The position numbers were made by a program, and so were the translations under genes. 64,000 nt of DNA, taken from assembly GCA_963823895.1 (NCBI GenBank), contig CAWGNG010000018.1:1-64000 (forward strand). Reading direction: 5' to 3'. Positions 51,884 through 60,629 of this stretch are shown one piece after another; positions within the stretch are counted from its first letter, which is position 1, and every line of letters begins with the position of its first letter. The DNA is from G963675935 sp963823895 (GTDB lineage Bacteria; Planctomycetota; Planctomycetia; Pirellulales; Thermoguttaceae). The notes under the pieces are model-generated. The model saw only the letters and a list, made by a program, of their open reading frames with translations, was not told where the DNA came from and ran no database searches.

Positions 51884-54448
51884 ATGTCGCAACTCGATCT
51901 CACCTTCGTCGACCAGTGCGTCGCGCGGCTCGGCCGCGGCCAGGAGGCCGTGATCCCGATCCTCCAGGCGATTCAGACGCACTACCGCTACGTGCCCGAC
52001 GAGGCGATCGAGCGCGTCTGCCGGCTCACCGACATCACGCCGGCGGCGATCGTCGGCGTCTCGACCTTCTACAATCAGTTCCGCCATCGTCCCGTCGGGC
52101 GGCACATCATCCACGTCTGCCACGGCACCGCCTGCCACGTGAAGGGGGCCGAGGTGATTCAGGACGCTTTCCAACGGCGGCTGAAAATCGGCAGCGGCGG
52201 CGACACCGATCCCGACGGGCTCTTCACCATCGAAAAGGTGGCGTGCCTCGGTTGCTGCACGCTGGCTCCGGTCGTGCAAATCGACGGCGTCACCTACGGC
52301 CGGCTCGCCCCGACGATAGTCGGCGAGGTGATCGAGGATTTCTTGCGGCAGCAGAAGAGCGGCACGGCCAAGCGGCCCGCGGCGCCGATCGTTCTCGGCA
52401 AAGACGTGGGCGAGATTCGCGTCGGCCTCGGCTCGTGCTGCGTCGCCCAAGGGAGCGGCCGCGTCTATCGGGCAATCGAGGAGGCACTGGCCGAAAGCGG
52501 CGCGCCGGCCGTGGTGAAGCGGGTTGGCTGCGTCGGCATGTGCCACCAGACGCCGCTACTGGAAATCACCGCTCCTTCGAATTGTGGTGCGGCCGTCCCG
52601 GCTGCACGGGCAGGCGAGACGCCTGCTACACCCCCGGGAGCAGGCGAGACGCCTGCACCACAACGGAGGCTCTTCGCCAAGGTGAATGCCGACGACGCGG
52701 CCGAGATCGTGCTGGCCCATTTCAAGCCGCGCGGGGCGCTGCGCCGCATTGGCCGAACGGTCTCCCGCTGGCTCGATCGCTTGCTGACCGATGAGGCCGG
52801 CGACCCGCTGGCCCGGCACGCCATCGACGCACGCGACGGGCCGGTCTGCGCCTTCCTCGGGCCGCAGCAACACCTGGCCACCGAGCATTGCGGCCAGCTC
52901 GATCCGCTCGATCTGGACGAGTACCTGCGGCACGACGGTTTTGTGACCCTGCGCCGCTGCCTCGAACAGTTCACGCCGCCGCAGATTATCGAACACGTGC
53001 AGGCTAGCGGGCTGCGCGGCCGCGGCGGCGCCGGCTTCCCCACCGGCCTGAAATGGGCGCGAGTCCGCGCTGCCAAGGGTGACGTCAAGTACATAGTCTG
53101 CAACGGCGACGAAGGCGACCCCGGCGCGTTCATGGACCGCATGTTGTTGGAGTCGTTCCCCTACCGCATTATCGAGGGCGTAAGCATCGCCGCCCGAGCG
53201 GTCGGCGCCCGCGAGGGGATTTTCTACATCCGCGCCGAGTACCCGCTGGCCGTCGAGCGCATCAGGACTGCACTGGAACGCTGCCACGAGCGCGGGCTGT
53301 TGGGCAAAGCCATCATGGGCGGCGATTTCGATCTCGAGTTGTCGGTCAAGGAGGGGGCCGGGGCGTTCGTTTGCGGCGAAGAGACCGCGCTGCTGGCTTC
53401 GATCGAAGGCCGCCGCGGAATGCCGCGTCTGCGGCCGCCGTTCCCCGCCGACACCGGACTCTGGAACAAACCGACGCTGGTCAATAACGTCGAAACGTTT
53501 GCGATCACGCCCTGGATTCTCCGTCACGGCCCCGAGGCTTTCTCACACATCGGCACGCCACGCAGCCCAGGCACCAAGGTCTTCGCCTTGGCCGGAAAGG
53601 TCCGCCGCGGCGGATTGATCGAAGTGCCGATGGGAATCACGCTGCGGCAGATCGTCGAGGAGATCGGCGGCGGCGTGGCCGACGCGGCATGTACGGGCGT
53701 TGCCAGGCGCCGGTACAAGAGCCGTCCCCTCTCCCTTTGGGAGAGGGTTAGGGTGAGGGCTTCTGCCGAGAAAGCCAGCCGCCCTCACCCCCGGCCCCTC
53801 TCCCAAAGGGAGAGGGGAGATGTGAGATATCTCAAGGCGGTGCAGATCGGCGGGCCGTCGGGCGGATGCGTGCCCGCGGAACTGGCCGACACGACCGTCG
53901 ATTACGACGCCCTGGCCCACGTCGGCGCCATCATGGGTTCCGGCGGGCTGGTCGTGCTGGACGACGCCGACTGCATGGTCGATATCGCCCGATACTTCCT
54001 CCGCTTTACCCAGGACCAGTCGTGCGGCAAGTGTACGCTCTGCCGCGTCGGCACGCGGCGGATGCTCGACGTGCTCGACCGCATCTGCGAGGGCCGCGGA
54101 CAGCCGGGCGATCTCGACGATCTCGAACGCTTGGCCCTGACCGTGCAGGCGGGGAGCATCTGTGGGCTGGGACGCACCGCTCCGAACCCGGTGCTCTCGA
54201 CCCTTCGCTATTTCCGCCACGAGTACGAAGCCCACATTGCCGGCCGCTGTCCGGCGGGCCGTTGCAAGTCGTTGGTCCACTACCGCGTGACCGACGACTG
54301 CATCGGCTGCACGCTCTGCGCCCAGCAATGCCCCGCCGACGCCATCCCTTTGACTCCGTACGCGGTTCACAACATCGACCAGGAGAAATGCACGCGATGC
54401 GACATATGCCGACAGATTTGCCCCGAGGGAGCGATTGTGGTGGAATAG
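51884..54448 (+). CDS. NuoE-NuoF fusion: NAD(P)H dehydrogenase module with extra ferredoxin domains
   Basis: 854 residues from the ATG at 51884. Domains in order: NuoE-type helical part and thioredoxin-like [2Fe-2S] domain (residues 1-165; CHGTACHVKG and CLGCCTLAP); a second thioredoxin-like [2Fe-2S] domain (GSCCVAQGSG ... CVGMCHQTP); NuoF flavoprotein (GLRGRGGAGFPTGLKW, CNGDEGDPGAFMDR, CGEETALLASIEG); SLBB-like and helical [4Fe-4S] domain (SCGKCTLCRVG); and two C-terminal ferredoxin motifs (CIGCTLCAQQCP, CTRCDICRQICP). This is the plan of HydB/HndC-type subunits with HydC-like NuoE fused in front. Two palindromes add peptide, at residues 233-260 (family C) and 614-646 (family G). Together with the next gene it probably forms a soluble NAD(P)H oxidoreductase. 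Confidence 0.9.
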   Translation: MSQLDLTFVDQCVARLGRGQEAVIPILQAIQTHYRYVPDEAIERVCRLTDITPAAIVGVSTFYNQFRHRPVGRHIIHVCHGTACHVKGAEVIQDAFQRRLKIGSGGDTDPDGLFTIEKVACLGCCTLAPVVQIDGVTYGRLAPTIVGEVIEDFLRQQKSGTAKRPAAPIVLGKDVGEIRVGLGSCCVAQGSGRVYRAIEEALAESGAPAVVKRVGCVGMCHQTPLLEITAPSNCGAAVPAARAGETPATPPGAGETPAPQRRLFAKVNADDAAEIVLAHFKPRGALRRIGRTVSRWLDRLLTDEAGDPLARHAIDARDGPVCAFLGPQQHLATEHCGQLDPLDLDEYLRHDGFVTLRRCLEQFTPPQIIEHVQASGLRGRGGAGFPTGLKWARVRAAKGDVKYIVCNGDEGDPGAFMDRMLLESFPYRIIEGVSIAARAVGAREGIFYIRAEYPLAVERIRTALERCHERGLLGKAIMGGDFDLELSVKEGAGAFVCGEETALLASIEGRRGMPRLRPPFPADTGLWNKPTLVNNVETFAITPWILRHGPEAFSHIGTPRSPGTKVFALAGKVRRGGLIEVPMGITLRQIVEEIGGGVADAACTGVARRRYKSRPLSLWERVRVRASAEKASRPHPRPLSQRERGDVRYLKAVQIGGPSGGCVPAELADTTVDYDALAHVGAIMGSGGLVVLDDADCMVDIARYFLRFTQDQSCGKCTLCRVGTRRMLDVLDRICEGRGQPGDLDDLERLALTVQAGSICGLGRTAPNPVLSTLRYFRHEYEAHIAGRCPAGRCKSLVHYRVTDDCIGCTLCAQQCPADAIPLTPYAVHNIDQEKCTRCDICRQICPEGAIVVE
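52582..52663. repeat. Palindromic repeat, family C, in the NuoE-NuoF fusion
   Basis: The outer arms (TTGTGGTGC(G/A)GGCGTC-like at 52582 and its complement ending at 52663) enclose two further direct units of GCAGGCGAGACGCCTGC. It is translated as a Gly/Ala/Pro/Thr-rich linker. Confidence 0.87.
53725..53820. repeat. Palindromic repeat, family G, in the NuoF domain
   Basis: Arms of about 36 bp with small differences (TCCCCTCTCCCTTTGGGAGA at 53725, complement ending at 53820) around an 18-22 nt loop. It is translated as an Arg/Ser-rich insert between IGGGV and KAVQIGGPSGG. Confidence 0.9.
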
Positions 54449-54562
54449 GGACTAGGGGCCAGGGGCTAGGGGTGAGAATCAACCGTCACCCGTGATGTTG
54501 TATCCTTCACCTCTGATCCCTGATCCCTGATCCCTGCCCCCTAGCCCCTGGCCCCTAGCCCC
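54446..54562. repeat. Inverted AGGGGCC/AGGGGCT arrays with TGATCCC heptamers
   Basis: AGGGGCC/AGGGGCT units begin at the stop codon of the fusion gene (54446-54474). TGATCCC units (54519-54539) and the complementary CCCCTAG units (54538-54562) end at the next ATG. The spacer can fold into one long hairpin. Confidence 0.83.
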
Positions 54563-56128
54563 ATGCCGAACCTAACCATCGACCATCGCCACGTGGAAGT
54601 GCCCGAGGGGGCTACGGTGCTCGATGCTGCGCGGAAACTGGGCATCGATATTCCCGCCCTCTGCTTCCGCGAGGGATGCTCGGCTTCTACCTCCTGCCTG
54701 GCGTGCCTGGTGCGAATCGGCGACGACGGGCGGCTCGTCCCCTCGTGTGCCACGCGGGCGGTCGAAGGGATGCGGGTCGAGAGCGAAACGGAGGCGGTGC
54801 ATGAGGCGCGGCGCACGTCGCTGGAACTGCTGCTGAGCGATCACCTCGGCGATTGCATGGCCCCCTGCCACCTCGGCTGTCCCGCGCAGATGGACATTCC
54901 CACGATGCTCCGCCAGATCGCCGCCGGGGAGTTGTGCGAGGCGATCGTCACGGTGAAACGCGACATCGCGCTGCCGGCGGTGTTGGGGCGCATCTGCCCG
55001 GCGCCGTGCGAAAAGGTCTGCCGCCGCGGCGATCTTGACGCCCCCGTTTCGATTTGCCTTTTGAAACGGCTAGTGGCCGACGTGGATCTCGCGTCGTCCG
55101 CGCCGTATTCGCCGCCGTGCCAAGCCGCGAACGGCAAACGTGTGGTGATCGTCGGCGGCGGTCCGACGGGCCTCTCGGCCGCGTACTATCTTGCCCAGTT
55201 CGGCCACGCCTGCGAGGTTTTCGACGAAAACGCCCGGCCCGGCGGGCGGCTGCTGCGGGAAACGACCGAGGTCGAGTTGCCCCGCAGCGTGATCGCGGCC
55301 GAGGCGGCGGCAATCGAACGGTTGGGAGTCGTTTTGCATTGTGAAGCGCCGATTCCTCCGGGGGACGGCTTGAGCGATCTGCGAAAACGATTCGACGCTG
55401 TGCTTCTGGCGTGCGGCACCGCTGCGCACGAGCAGGCGTCGGCGTGGGGACTGCCGCTCGGGCAGCGGGGCATTCAGGCGACGCCCCGCACGTTTGAAAC
55501 CGGCACGCCCGGCGTCTTTGCCGCCGGCGGCGCGGTCCGCGGCAAGACGATGGTCGTTCGTAGCGTCGCCGACGGCAAAGAAGCCGCCATCGCTATCGAT
55601 CAGCTCTTGCGCGGCATGACGCCGACCGGCCAGCCCGTGCCGCTGACGGTGAAGATCGGGCGGATGCACGGCGAGGAGTTGCAGCGGTTCGCGGCCGGAG
55701 CGACCTCCACCCCGCGACATCAGCCGGCTTTCGGATTGGCCACCGGCTTCAGTTGCGCTGAAAGCGTCGAGCAAGCCGCGCGCTGCCTGCACTGCGACTG
55801 CCGTGGCGCGGCCTCCTGCAAACTGCGCAAGTACGCCGCGCAGTACGGAGCGAACACGCGGCGATTCAAGACGGAGCGGCGGGTGTTCCAGCAGGACGCG
55901 CGACATGCCGAGATAGTCTACGAGCCGGGCAAGTGCATCGACTGCGGGCTGTGCATCCAAATTGCCGCCGCCGCGGGCGAGCCGCTCGGGCTGACGTTCG
56001 TCGGCCGCGGGTTCGACGTGCGCGTGGCCGTGCCGCTGGATCGCTCGCTGGCCGAGGCCCTCTCGAAAGCCGCCGCCGAATGCGTGGCCGCATGTCCCAC
56101 CGCCGCCCTGGCGTGGAAATCGGCGTAG
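54563..56128 (+). CDS. [2Fe-2S] / GltD-like FAD oxidoreductase
   Basis: 521 residues. An N-terminal NuoG-type [2Fe-2S] domain (CFREGCSASTSCLACLVRIG, with a later Cys in VPSCATR) is fused to a GltD-like domain. The latter has the [4Fe-4S] cysteines CMAPCHLGCPAQMDIP and CPAPCEKVC, an FAD-binding VVIVGGGPTGLSAAYYLA and the second nucleotide region (GVFAAGGAVRG). The C-terminus has CLHCDCRG and CIDCGLC with AACPTAALAW, possibly one more cluster. The NADPH-type dehydrogenase fold resembles NfnB and the small subunit of glutamate synthase. No glutamate synthase large subunit is near, so it probably pairs with the NuoE-NuoF fusion. The acceptor is unknown. Confidence 0.88.
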   Translation: MPNLTIDHRHVEVPEGATVLDAARKLGIDIPALCFREGCSASTSCLACLVRIGDDGRLVPSCATRAVEGMRVESETEAVHEARRTSLELLLSDHLGDCMAPCHLGCPAQMDIPTMLRQIAAGELCEAIVTVKRDIALPAVLGRICPAPCEKVCRRGDLDAPVSICLLKRLVADVDLASSAPYSPPCQAANGKRVVIVGGGPTGLSAAYYLAQFGHACEVFDENARPGGRLLRETTEVELPRSVIAAEAAAIERLGVVLHCEAPIPPGDGLSDLRKRFDAVLLACGTAAHEQASAWGLPLGQRGIQATPRTFETGTPGVFAAGGAVRGKTMVVRSVADGKEAAIAIDQLLRGMTPTGQPVPLTVKIGRMHGEELQRFAAGATSTPRHQPAFGLATGFSCAESVEQAARCLHCDCRGAASCKLRKYAAQYGANTRRFKTERRVFQQDARHAEIVYEPGKCIDCGLCIQIAAAAGEPLGLTFVGRGFDVRVAVPLDRSLAEALSKAAAECVAACPTAALAWKSA

Positions 56129-56144
56129 GGGGCGCCGGTCGCTT

Positions 56145-56543
56145 TCAGCGCGGCGGCAAGCCGACCCGAAGCGAAGCGTTTTGCTTGCTCTGGGAAACCG
56201 CCCTGCCGACGGCCCGCGCCAGCTCGGTGAAATCCAAACTCTTGCTGATGCACGCCGAGGCGTATTCGGCGCGGCGGTCGCTCATGCACACTTCCTCGTT
56301 GCACGTGTACAAGATGATCGGAAGTGTCGCGTCGATGCCGCTGATCTCTTCGGCCGCTTCCAGGCCATCCTTCTGAGGCATGCGAATGTCCAGGATTGCC
56401 ACGTCGGGATTCTCGGCTTCCACAACCTCGACGGCCTCACTGCCGTCCTCGGCAAGCAGAACGCGGTATCCTTCATCTTCAAGAATCCGCCGACAGAGTT
56501 CGCGCGATGCCGCATCGTCATCCACGTATAGAACCGTCTTCAT
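56145..56543 (-). CDS. Single-domain response regulator (CheY-like receiver)
   Basis: 132 residues with the receiver-domain pattern: acidic pocket YVDDD, phospho-acceptor Asp in VAILDIRMPQKDG, a Thr in IILYTCNEE and a Lys in ACISKSLDF. No output domain is present. Its kinase is not in the window. It is convergent with the redox cluster and 367 bp downstream of the ornithine decarboxylase gene. Confidence 0.9.
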   Translation of the reverse strand: MKTVLYVDDDAASRELCRRILEDEGYRVLLAEDGSEAVEVVEAENPDVAILDIRMPQKDGLEAAEEISGIDATLPIILYTCNEEVCMSDRRAEYASACISKSLDFTELARAVGRAVSQSKQNASLRVGLPPR

Positions 56544-56910
56544 CGCGAAACCCTCGCGTTACGGATTAGCAACCATCCGTCTACAAACTATTGTACGGCC
56601 GGAAGTCCTGGAAGCAACGAAAATCCGGCTGCGGGCGGCTAATCCATCGTCAGCGCGGCAGTTGTACTAGTGTAGTGATTTACAATTGAGTGACTTTACG
56701 GAAGGGCAACGGGTGGGGCAGACATTCCTGTCTGCCAGGGAAATCGGGCAAGCCTGGCAGACAGGAATGTCTGCCCCACCTGTCAATCCCGTGATTTATA
56801 AAACCCCAATAGCGTGGCGCACTACACTAGCACATCCGCGGGGAACGGCGGGGCAACCGCCCCACGGCGCCAGTCTCTGCTCGGCCGCGGCCGGTCCCTA
56901 CACGTTCCGG
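56544..56910. other. Intergenic region with a nested palindrome
   Basis: No coding signal. It holds the nested repeat at 56667-56830 described separately. Confidence 0.5.
56667..56830. repeat. MITE-like unit: outer CTAGTGTAGTG inverted repeats enclosing palindrome family F
   Basis: Outer 11-bp inverted repeats (56667-56677 and 56820-56830) enclose a family F palindrome with perfect 28-bp arms (56712-56739, 56753-56780). The element is about 164 bp and has no coding capacity. Whether the outer repeats and the palindrome arrived together is not known. Confidence 0.75.
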
Positions 56911-58047
56911 CTACTGATTGACGTGTACCACCTTGGCCGGCGGAAAGCCGTTGAACCAGGTGGACGAGGCGCGGCTGTAGGCGCCGATGTTGCGGCTGTA
57001 GACGTACTCGCCCAAATCGAGATCGGGCAGCTCCTCGGCCAATGAAATCGTGTCGAGCGCGTCGCAAGTGGGACCGAAGACCGAGCAGATTTCGGTCGGC
57101 CCCTCCTTCAATGCGGTCAGATGGTACTGGCAGTGGTCGAAGATGATGCCGGAATACGTGTGGTAGACGCCGTCGTCGAGGTAGTAACATCGCTTGCCGT
57201 CGCGGCGGGCCTTGCCGATCACCTTGGCGATGGCCGTGCCCGCGGTGGCCACCAGAAAGCGGCCCGGCTCGGCCAGGATTTCGAGACTTTTCGGAAAGAG
57301 CCGATCCAATTCGGCGTTGATTCGCCGGGCGAGCGCCGCGAACGGCTGCACCTGGGCGTCATAAGGGGCGGGAAAACCGCCGCCGATGTCGATCAGCGTC
57401 AGGTGGAAGCCGCGAGCGGCGGCCTCGCGGTACACGCCCGCCGCCAGGTTCAGCGCCTGCACGTAGTTCTCGAAGTTCGTCGTCTGGCTGCCGACGTGGA
57501 AGCTGATCCCCTCGACAACCAGCCCCGCCTCGTGGGCGGCCTCGATCAATTGCACCGCTTCGCCCGAGCCCGCGCCGAACTTCGACGAAAGCTCGACCAT
57601 CGCCCCGGTGTTCGGCACGCTCAGCCGCAGGGCCAAGCCGGCGTGCGGGGCGTACCGGCGAATCTTGCCGATCTCCTCGAAATTGTCGTACGTCACCAAC
57701 GGCTTGTACTGGTCGAGATCGCGGAGCGTTTCGTTGGCCTTGATCGGATTGGCGTAGATGATCTTGTCCCAGATCCAGTCCTGCCGCTCCTTCGGCGGCA
57801 AGTCCTTGATGTACTCGTAGACGATCTCGAACTCGGGCATCGAGGCCACGTCGAAGCTCCCGCCGGCGTCGTACAACGTCCGCACGATCGCCGGATCGGG
57901 ATTGGCCTTCACGGCATAGTACGCCTGCACCCGCGGCAGTTGCTTCTTGAACTCGGCGTAGTTCCGCCGGATCTCTTCATGATCGACCACGAACAGCGGC
58001 GTGCCGTGCTCGGCGATCAGATGTTTGATTTCGGACTCTCGCAGCAT
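56911..58047 (-). CDS. Ornithine decarboxylase, PLP-dependent fold-type III
   Basis: 378 residues, alanine-racemase-like fold. The PLP lysine is in YYAVKANPDPA. SFHVGSQ, the glycine-rich IDIGGGFP and EPGRFLVA bind the cofactor phosphate, and FGPTCDALD carries the catalytic Cys/Asp pair of ODC-type enzymes. It makes putrescine from ornithine (lysine may be a second substrate). The homospermidine synthase two genes upstream would use putrescine. Its ATG lies 1 nt after the stop of the HEAT-repeat gene, so the two are translationally coupled. Confidence 0.92.
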   Translation of the reverse strand: MLRESEIKHLIAEHGTPLFVVDHEEIRRNYAEFKKQLPRVQAYYAVKANPDPAIVRTLYDAGGSFDVASMPEFEIVYEYIKDLPPKERQDWIWDKIIYANPIKANETLRDLDQYKPLVTYDNFEEIGKIRRYAPHAGLALRLSVPNTGAMVELSSKFGAGSGEAVQLIEAAHEAGLVVEGISFHVGSQTTNFENYVQALNLAAGVYREAAARGFHLTLIDIGGGFPAPYDAQVQPFAALARRINAELDRLFPKSLEILAEPGRFLVATAGTAIAKVIGKARRDGKRCYYLDDGVYHTYSGIIFDHCQYHLTALKEGPTEICSVFGPTCDALDTISLAEELPDLDLGEYVYSRNIGAYSRASSTWFNGFPPAKVVHVNQ

Positions 58048-58048
58048 G

Positions 58049-60214
58049 TCAGGTGCCTTTCTCCGTCGAATGGTTGGCCATCGATTTCTTGCCGCCTATC
58101 TTCGCCAGGGAATCGGCCGCCGCCTTACGGGCCCGAAAGTTGGGATCCTGAAGCGCCGCCGTGAGACCTGGCAGAGCGGCCCTGGCCTCCGGTCCGAGTT
58201 TTCCCAGGGCCTCGGCCGCGAACCATCGAACGTTGCCTTCTTCGTCTGTAAGCGCCTCAATGAGAGCCGGCACTGCCGATTTTGCCGCGGGACCGACTTC
58301 TCCCAAGCCTCTGACCACGGCAATGCGGACCTCGTAGTCCTTATCGTGGACCGAGCGACTTAGAACCTGGATGCCGTCGGGACCGGTCTTCCCCAAAGCC
58401 CTGGCAGCGTCCCAACGAACCTCCCAATCATTGCTGTGAAGTAATTTGGTTAGGTAAGGAATAATTGGTTTCGCCGCGGGGCCCATTTTTTCTAGGGCCT
58501 TGATAACATTCCGTACAACACACCATGATCCGCTGCTATACAATTTCGCAAGAAAGAAAATGTCCAACTCTGTAGCAAGTCCGTCACTCGTGAGGGCATA
58601 GGCGGCAGAATCGCGAACCTCTCTCTCCTTGTCTTTGAGCAATTCCTTGAGAGCAGGGATGGCCGATTTTGCCTCAGGGCCGATGCGCCCCATGGCTTCG
58701 GCCGCTGCACCGCGCACCAGCGAATCTTGATCCTTGAGTAGTTCCGTGAGGGTCGGAACGGCCGACTTCGCCGCAGGGCCGATTATTCGTATTGCCTGGG
58801 CAGCTCCCCAACAAATACGGCGGTTCTTTTTGTCCCGGAGCGATTCGGTAAGGGCTGCAATTGCCTCCGGCCCCATTTTCTCCAGGGCCTTCGCGACAGC
58901 AAATTGAACATCGCTTTCCGTGGCCGTGAGCAATTCCATAAGGGCAGAGATTGTCGTTTTCGCATCGGGGCCCATCTGTCCCAGGGCCTCGGCAGCAGCG
59001 CGGCGAACCTGCCACTCCGGGTCTTGGAGTGATTTCACGATCACTGGGATCGCCGCTTTCGCCTGAGGCCCCATTTTTCCCAGGGCCTCGGCGACAGTAA
59101 TACGAATCCCGCTTTCATTGTCTCGAAGAAGGCCCGCAAGAATCGGAACTGCCGCAATTGCGTCGGGACCTATCGTCCCTAGGCACTCGGTGGCATCACG
59201 GCGCACCTGCACATCTCTATCTTTGAGCAGTTCGATCAGCGGTGGAATGGCCGGTCTTGCCACAGGGCCTATCTGCTGCAAAGCACTGATGGCAGCCAAA
59301 CGAACCCTAGGGTCTTTGTCCCGAAGCAGGTCGCAAAGAATCGGGACGACCGCCGTTGCTTCAGAATCCATTCCCCCCAACGCTAAGGCGGCCGCGCTCC
59401 GAACCGACTCATTTTTGTCCCGAAGCAGATCCATGAGAATCGGGACCGCCAATTTCGCTGGGCGGCCGATCGCCCCCAACGCCGAGGTGGCGGTAAAGCG
59501 AACACTTGGGTCTTTGTCTTTGAGCAATTCGGTCAGAGCCGGAACAGCCGGTTCTGCCGTTGCGCCCATCTGCCCCAAGCCCCGCACGGCAGCACGGCGA
59601 ACGTCTTTATCCTTATCTGTCAGCGACTCTCTGAGAACCGGAACGGCCGTCGATCCGATCTGCGCCAGGGCCGACGCAGCAACCCACGAAAGGGCCCTGT
59701 CTTTGCCTCTAAGTAGTTTGGTGAGCACCGGAATGGCCGTCGGACCAATGTATCCCAAGGCGGACACGGCACCGCGGCGAACGTCCGGATCTTTATTCGA
59801 GAGCAATTCTGTGATGGCCGGAAACGCGGCCGTACCTATCCGTCCCAGGGCCTCGTACCCGGCGTTGCGATTCTCTCTGCCCGTGTCGCCGACTGATACA
59901 AGATCGGGGATAGCTGCTTTCGCTCTGGAGCCTATCATTCCCAAGGAATAAGCCGCAACGCCGCGAACATCGCAATCTTCGTCGTGCAATAACCCGATCA
60001 GAGCCGAAACAGCCGTCGGACCTATCTCACCCAGCGCTTCGGCGGCTTTGATTCTCTCATTTACGCTCGCGATCTTCGCCTGGATTGCCCACTCACCAAG
60101 CGTTTTCCCTTCATAAGTCAGTTCTTTGCACTGGGGTGTTGAGGGGGCGACCGGCTCAACTCCAAAGCACGCAACAGCGAGGCTCACGTTTAAGAGCAGA
60201 TAGAACAGTCTCAT
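58049..60214 (-). CDS. Exported HEAT-repeat protein
   Basis: 721 residues from the ATG at 60214, which has a good ribosome binding site (AGGAGG) just upstream. A signal peptide (RLFYLLLNVSLAVACFG) is followed by about 18 HEAT repeats of roughly 38 residues, each with a pattern like AVPALTELLKDKDPSVRxxAxxALGxIG. The repeats are close to each other in sequence, which suggests recent expansion. HEAT arrays bind proteins; the partner is unknown. A 42-residue upstream extension lacks the signal context and is rejected. Confidence 0.88.
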   Translation of the reverse strand: MRLFYLLLNVSLAVACFGVEPVAPSTPQCKELTYEGKTLGEWAIQAKIASVNERIKAAEALGEIGPTAVSALIGLLHDEDCDVRGVAAYSLGMIGSRAKAAIPDLVSVGDTGRENRNAGYEALGRIGTAAFPAITELLSNKDPDVRRGAVSALGYIGPTAIPVLTKLLRGKDRALSWVAASALAQIGSTAVPVLRESLTDKDKDVRRAAVRGLGQMGATAEPAVPALTELLKDKDPSVRFTATSALGAIGRPAKLAVPILMDLLRDKNESVRSAAALALGGMDSEATAVVPILCDLLRDKDPRVRLAAISALQQIGPVARPAIPPLIELLKDRDVQVRRDATECLGTIGPDAIAAVPILAGLLRDNESGIRITVAEALGKMGPQAKAAIPVIVKSLQDPEWQVRRAAAEALGQMGPDAKTTISALMELLTATESDVQFAVAKALEKMGPEAIAALTESLRDKKNRRICWGAAQAIRIIGPAAKSAVPTLTELLKDQDSLVRGAAAEAMGRIGPEAKSAIPALKELLKDKEREVRDSAAYALTSDGLATELDIFFLAKLYSSGSWCVVRNVIKALEKMGPAAKPIIPYLTKLLHSNDWEVRWDAARALGKTGPDGIQVLSRSVHDKDYEVRIAVVRGLGEVGPAAKSAVPALIEALTDEEGNVRWFAAEALGKLGPEARAALPGLTAALQDPNFRARKAAADSLAKIGGKKSMANHSTEKGT

Positions 60215-60356
60215 ATATTGTCCTCCTGCTTCGATCTTCTTCGTCATGAACTGGAACTGGCAAGCGAACGTCGTTGCCCTGCTTGCCGTAAACGTGACGC
60301 CTGTGGGCGAAGCACGCTTGAAAACAGCCCTCGTGCCCAAGAAGTTGCGTCACTGC

Positions 60357-60557
60357 TCAGCGTTTCTCTTGCTCGCGTTCTTCCCGTTCAAGCTCTTCTT
60401 GCTTCTCGCGCACGTGATCATCGCTGGAAAAAGGAATCCAAGCGTATTTGCCGCGTATGGCACGGATTCGCTCGGCGCGTGTCAGTGTCGTCTCCGCGCG
60501 AACTTGCGGAAGCTCCGGCGTCCTCCCTTGCTCAGATGCAGAAATGGGCTCGGCCAT
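60357..60557 (-). CDS. Small charged protein of unknown function
   Basis: 66 residues (MAEPISASEQGRTPELPQV ... RIRAIRGKYAWIPFSS ... EKQEELEREEREQEKR). It has a short conserved-looking centre and a coiled C-terminal helix of Glu/Arg. Codon use is consistent with coding. It could be an antitoxin-like or adaptor protein; I do not recognise it. Confidence 0.5.
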   Translation of the reverse strand: MAEPISASEQGRTPELPQVRAETTLTRAERIRAIRGKYAWIPFSSDDHVREKQEELEREEREQEKR

Positions 60558-60629
60558 GTTGTGCCCTCCCCAATCGAACCCTTGCCGTCCTCCCGTCTCA
60601 CCAATTGTACTCTTTCCGTCCTCGCCCCA

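Noticed and set aside
54563..56128. Calling the GltD-like protein a glutamate synthase small subunit
   Set aside because: It has an added [2Fe-2S] domain, no large subunit nearby, and sits in a redox cluster with a NuoE-NuoF fusion.
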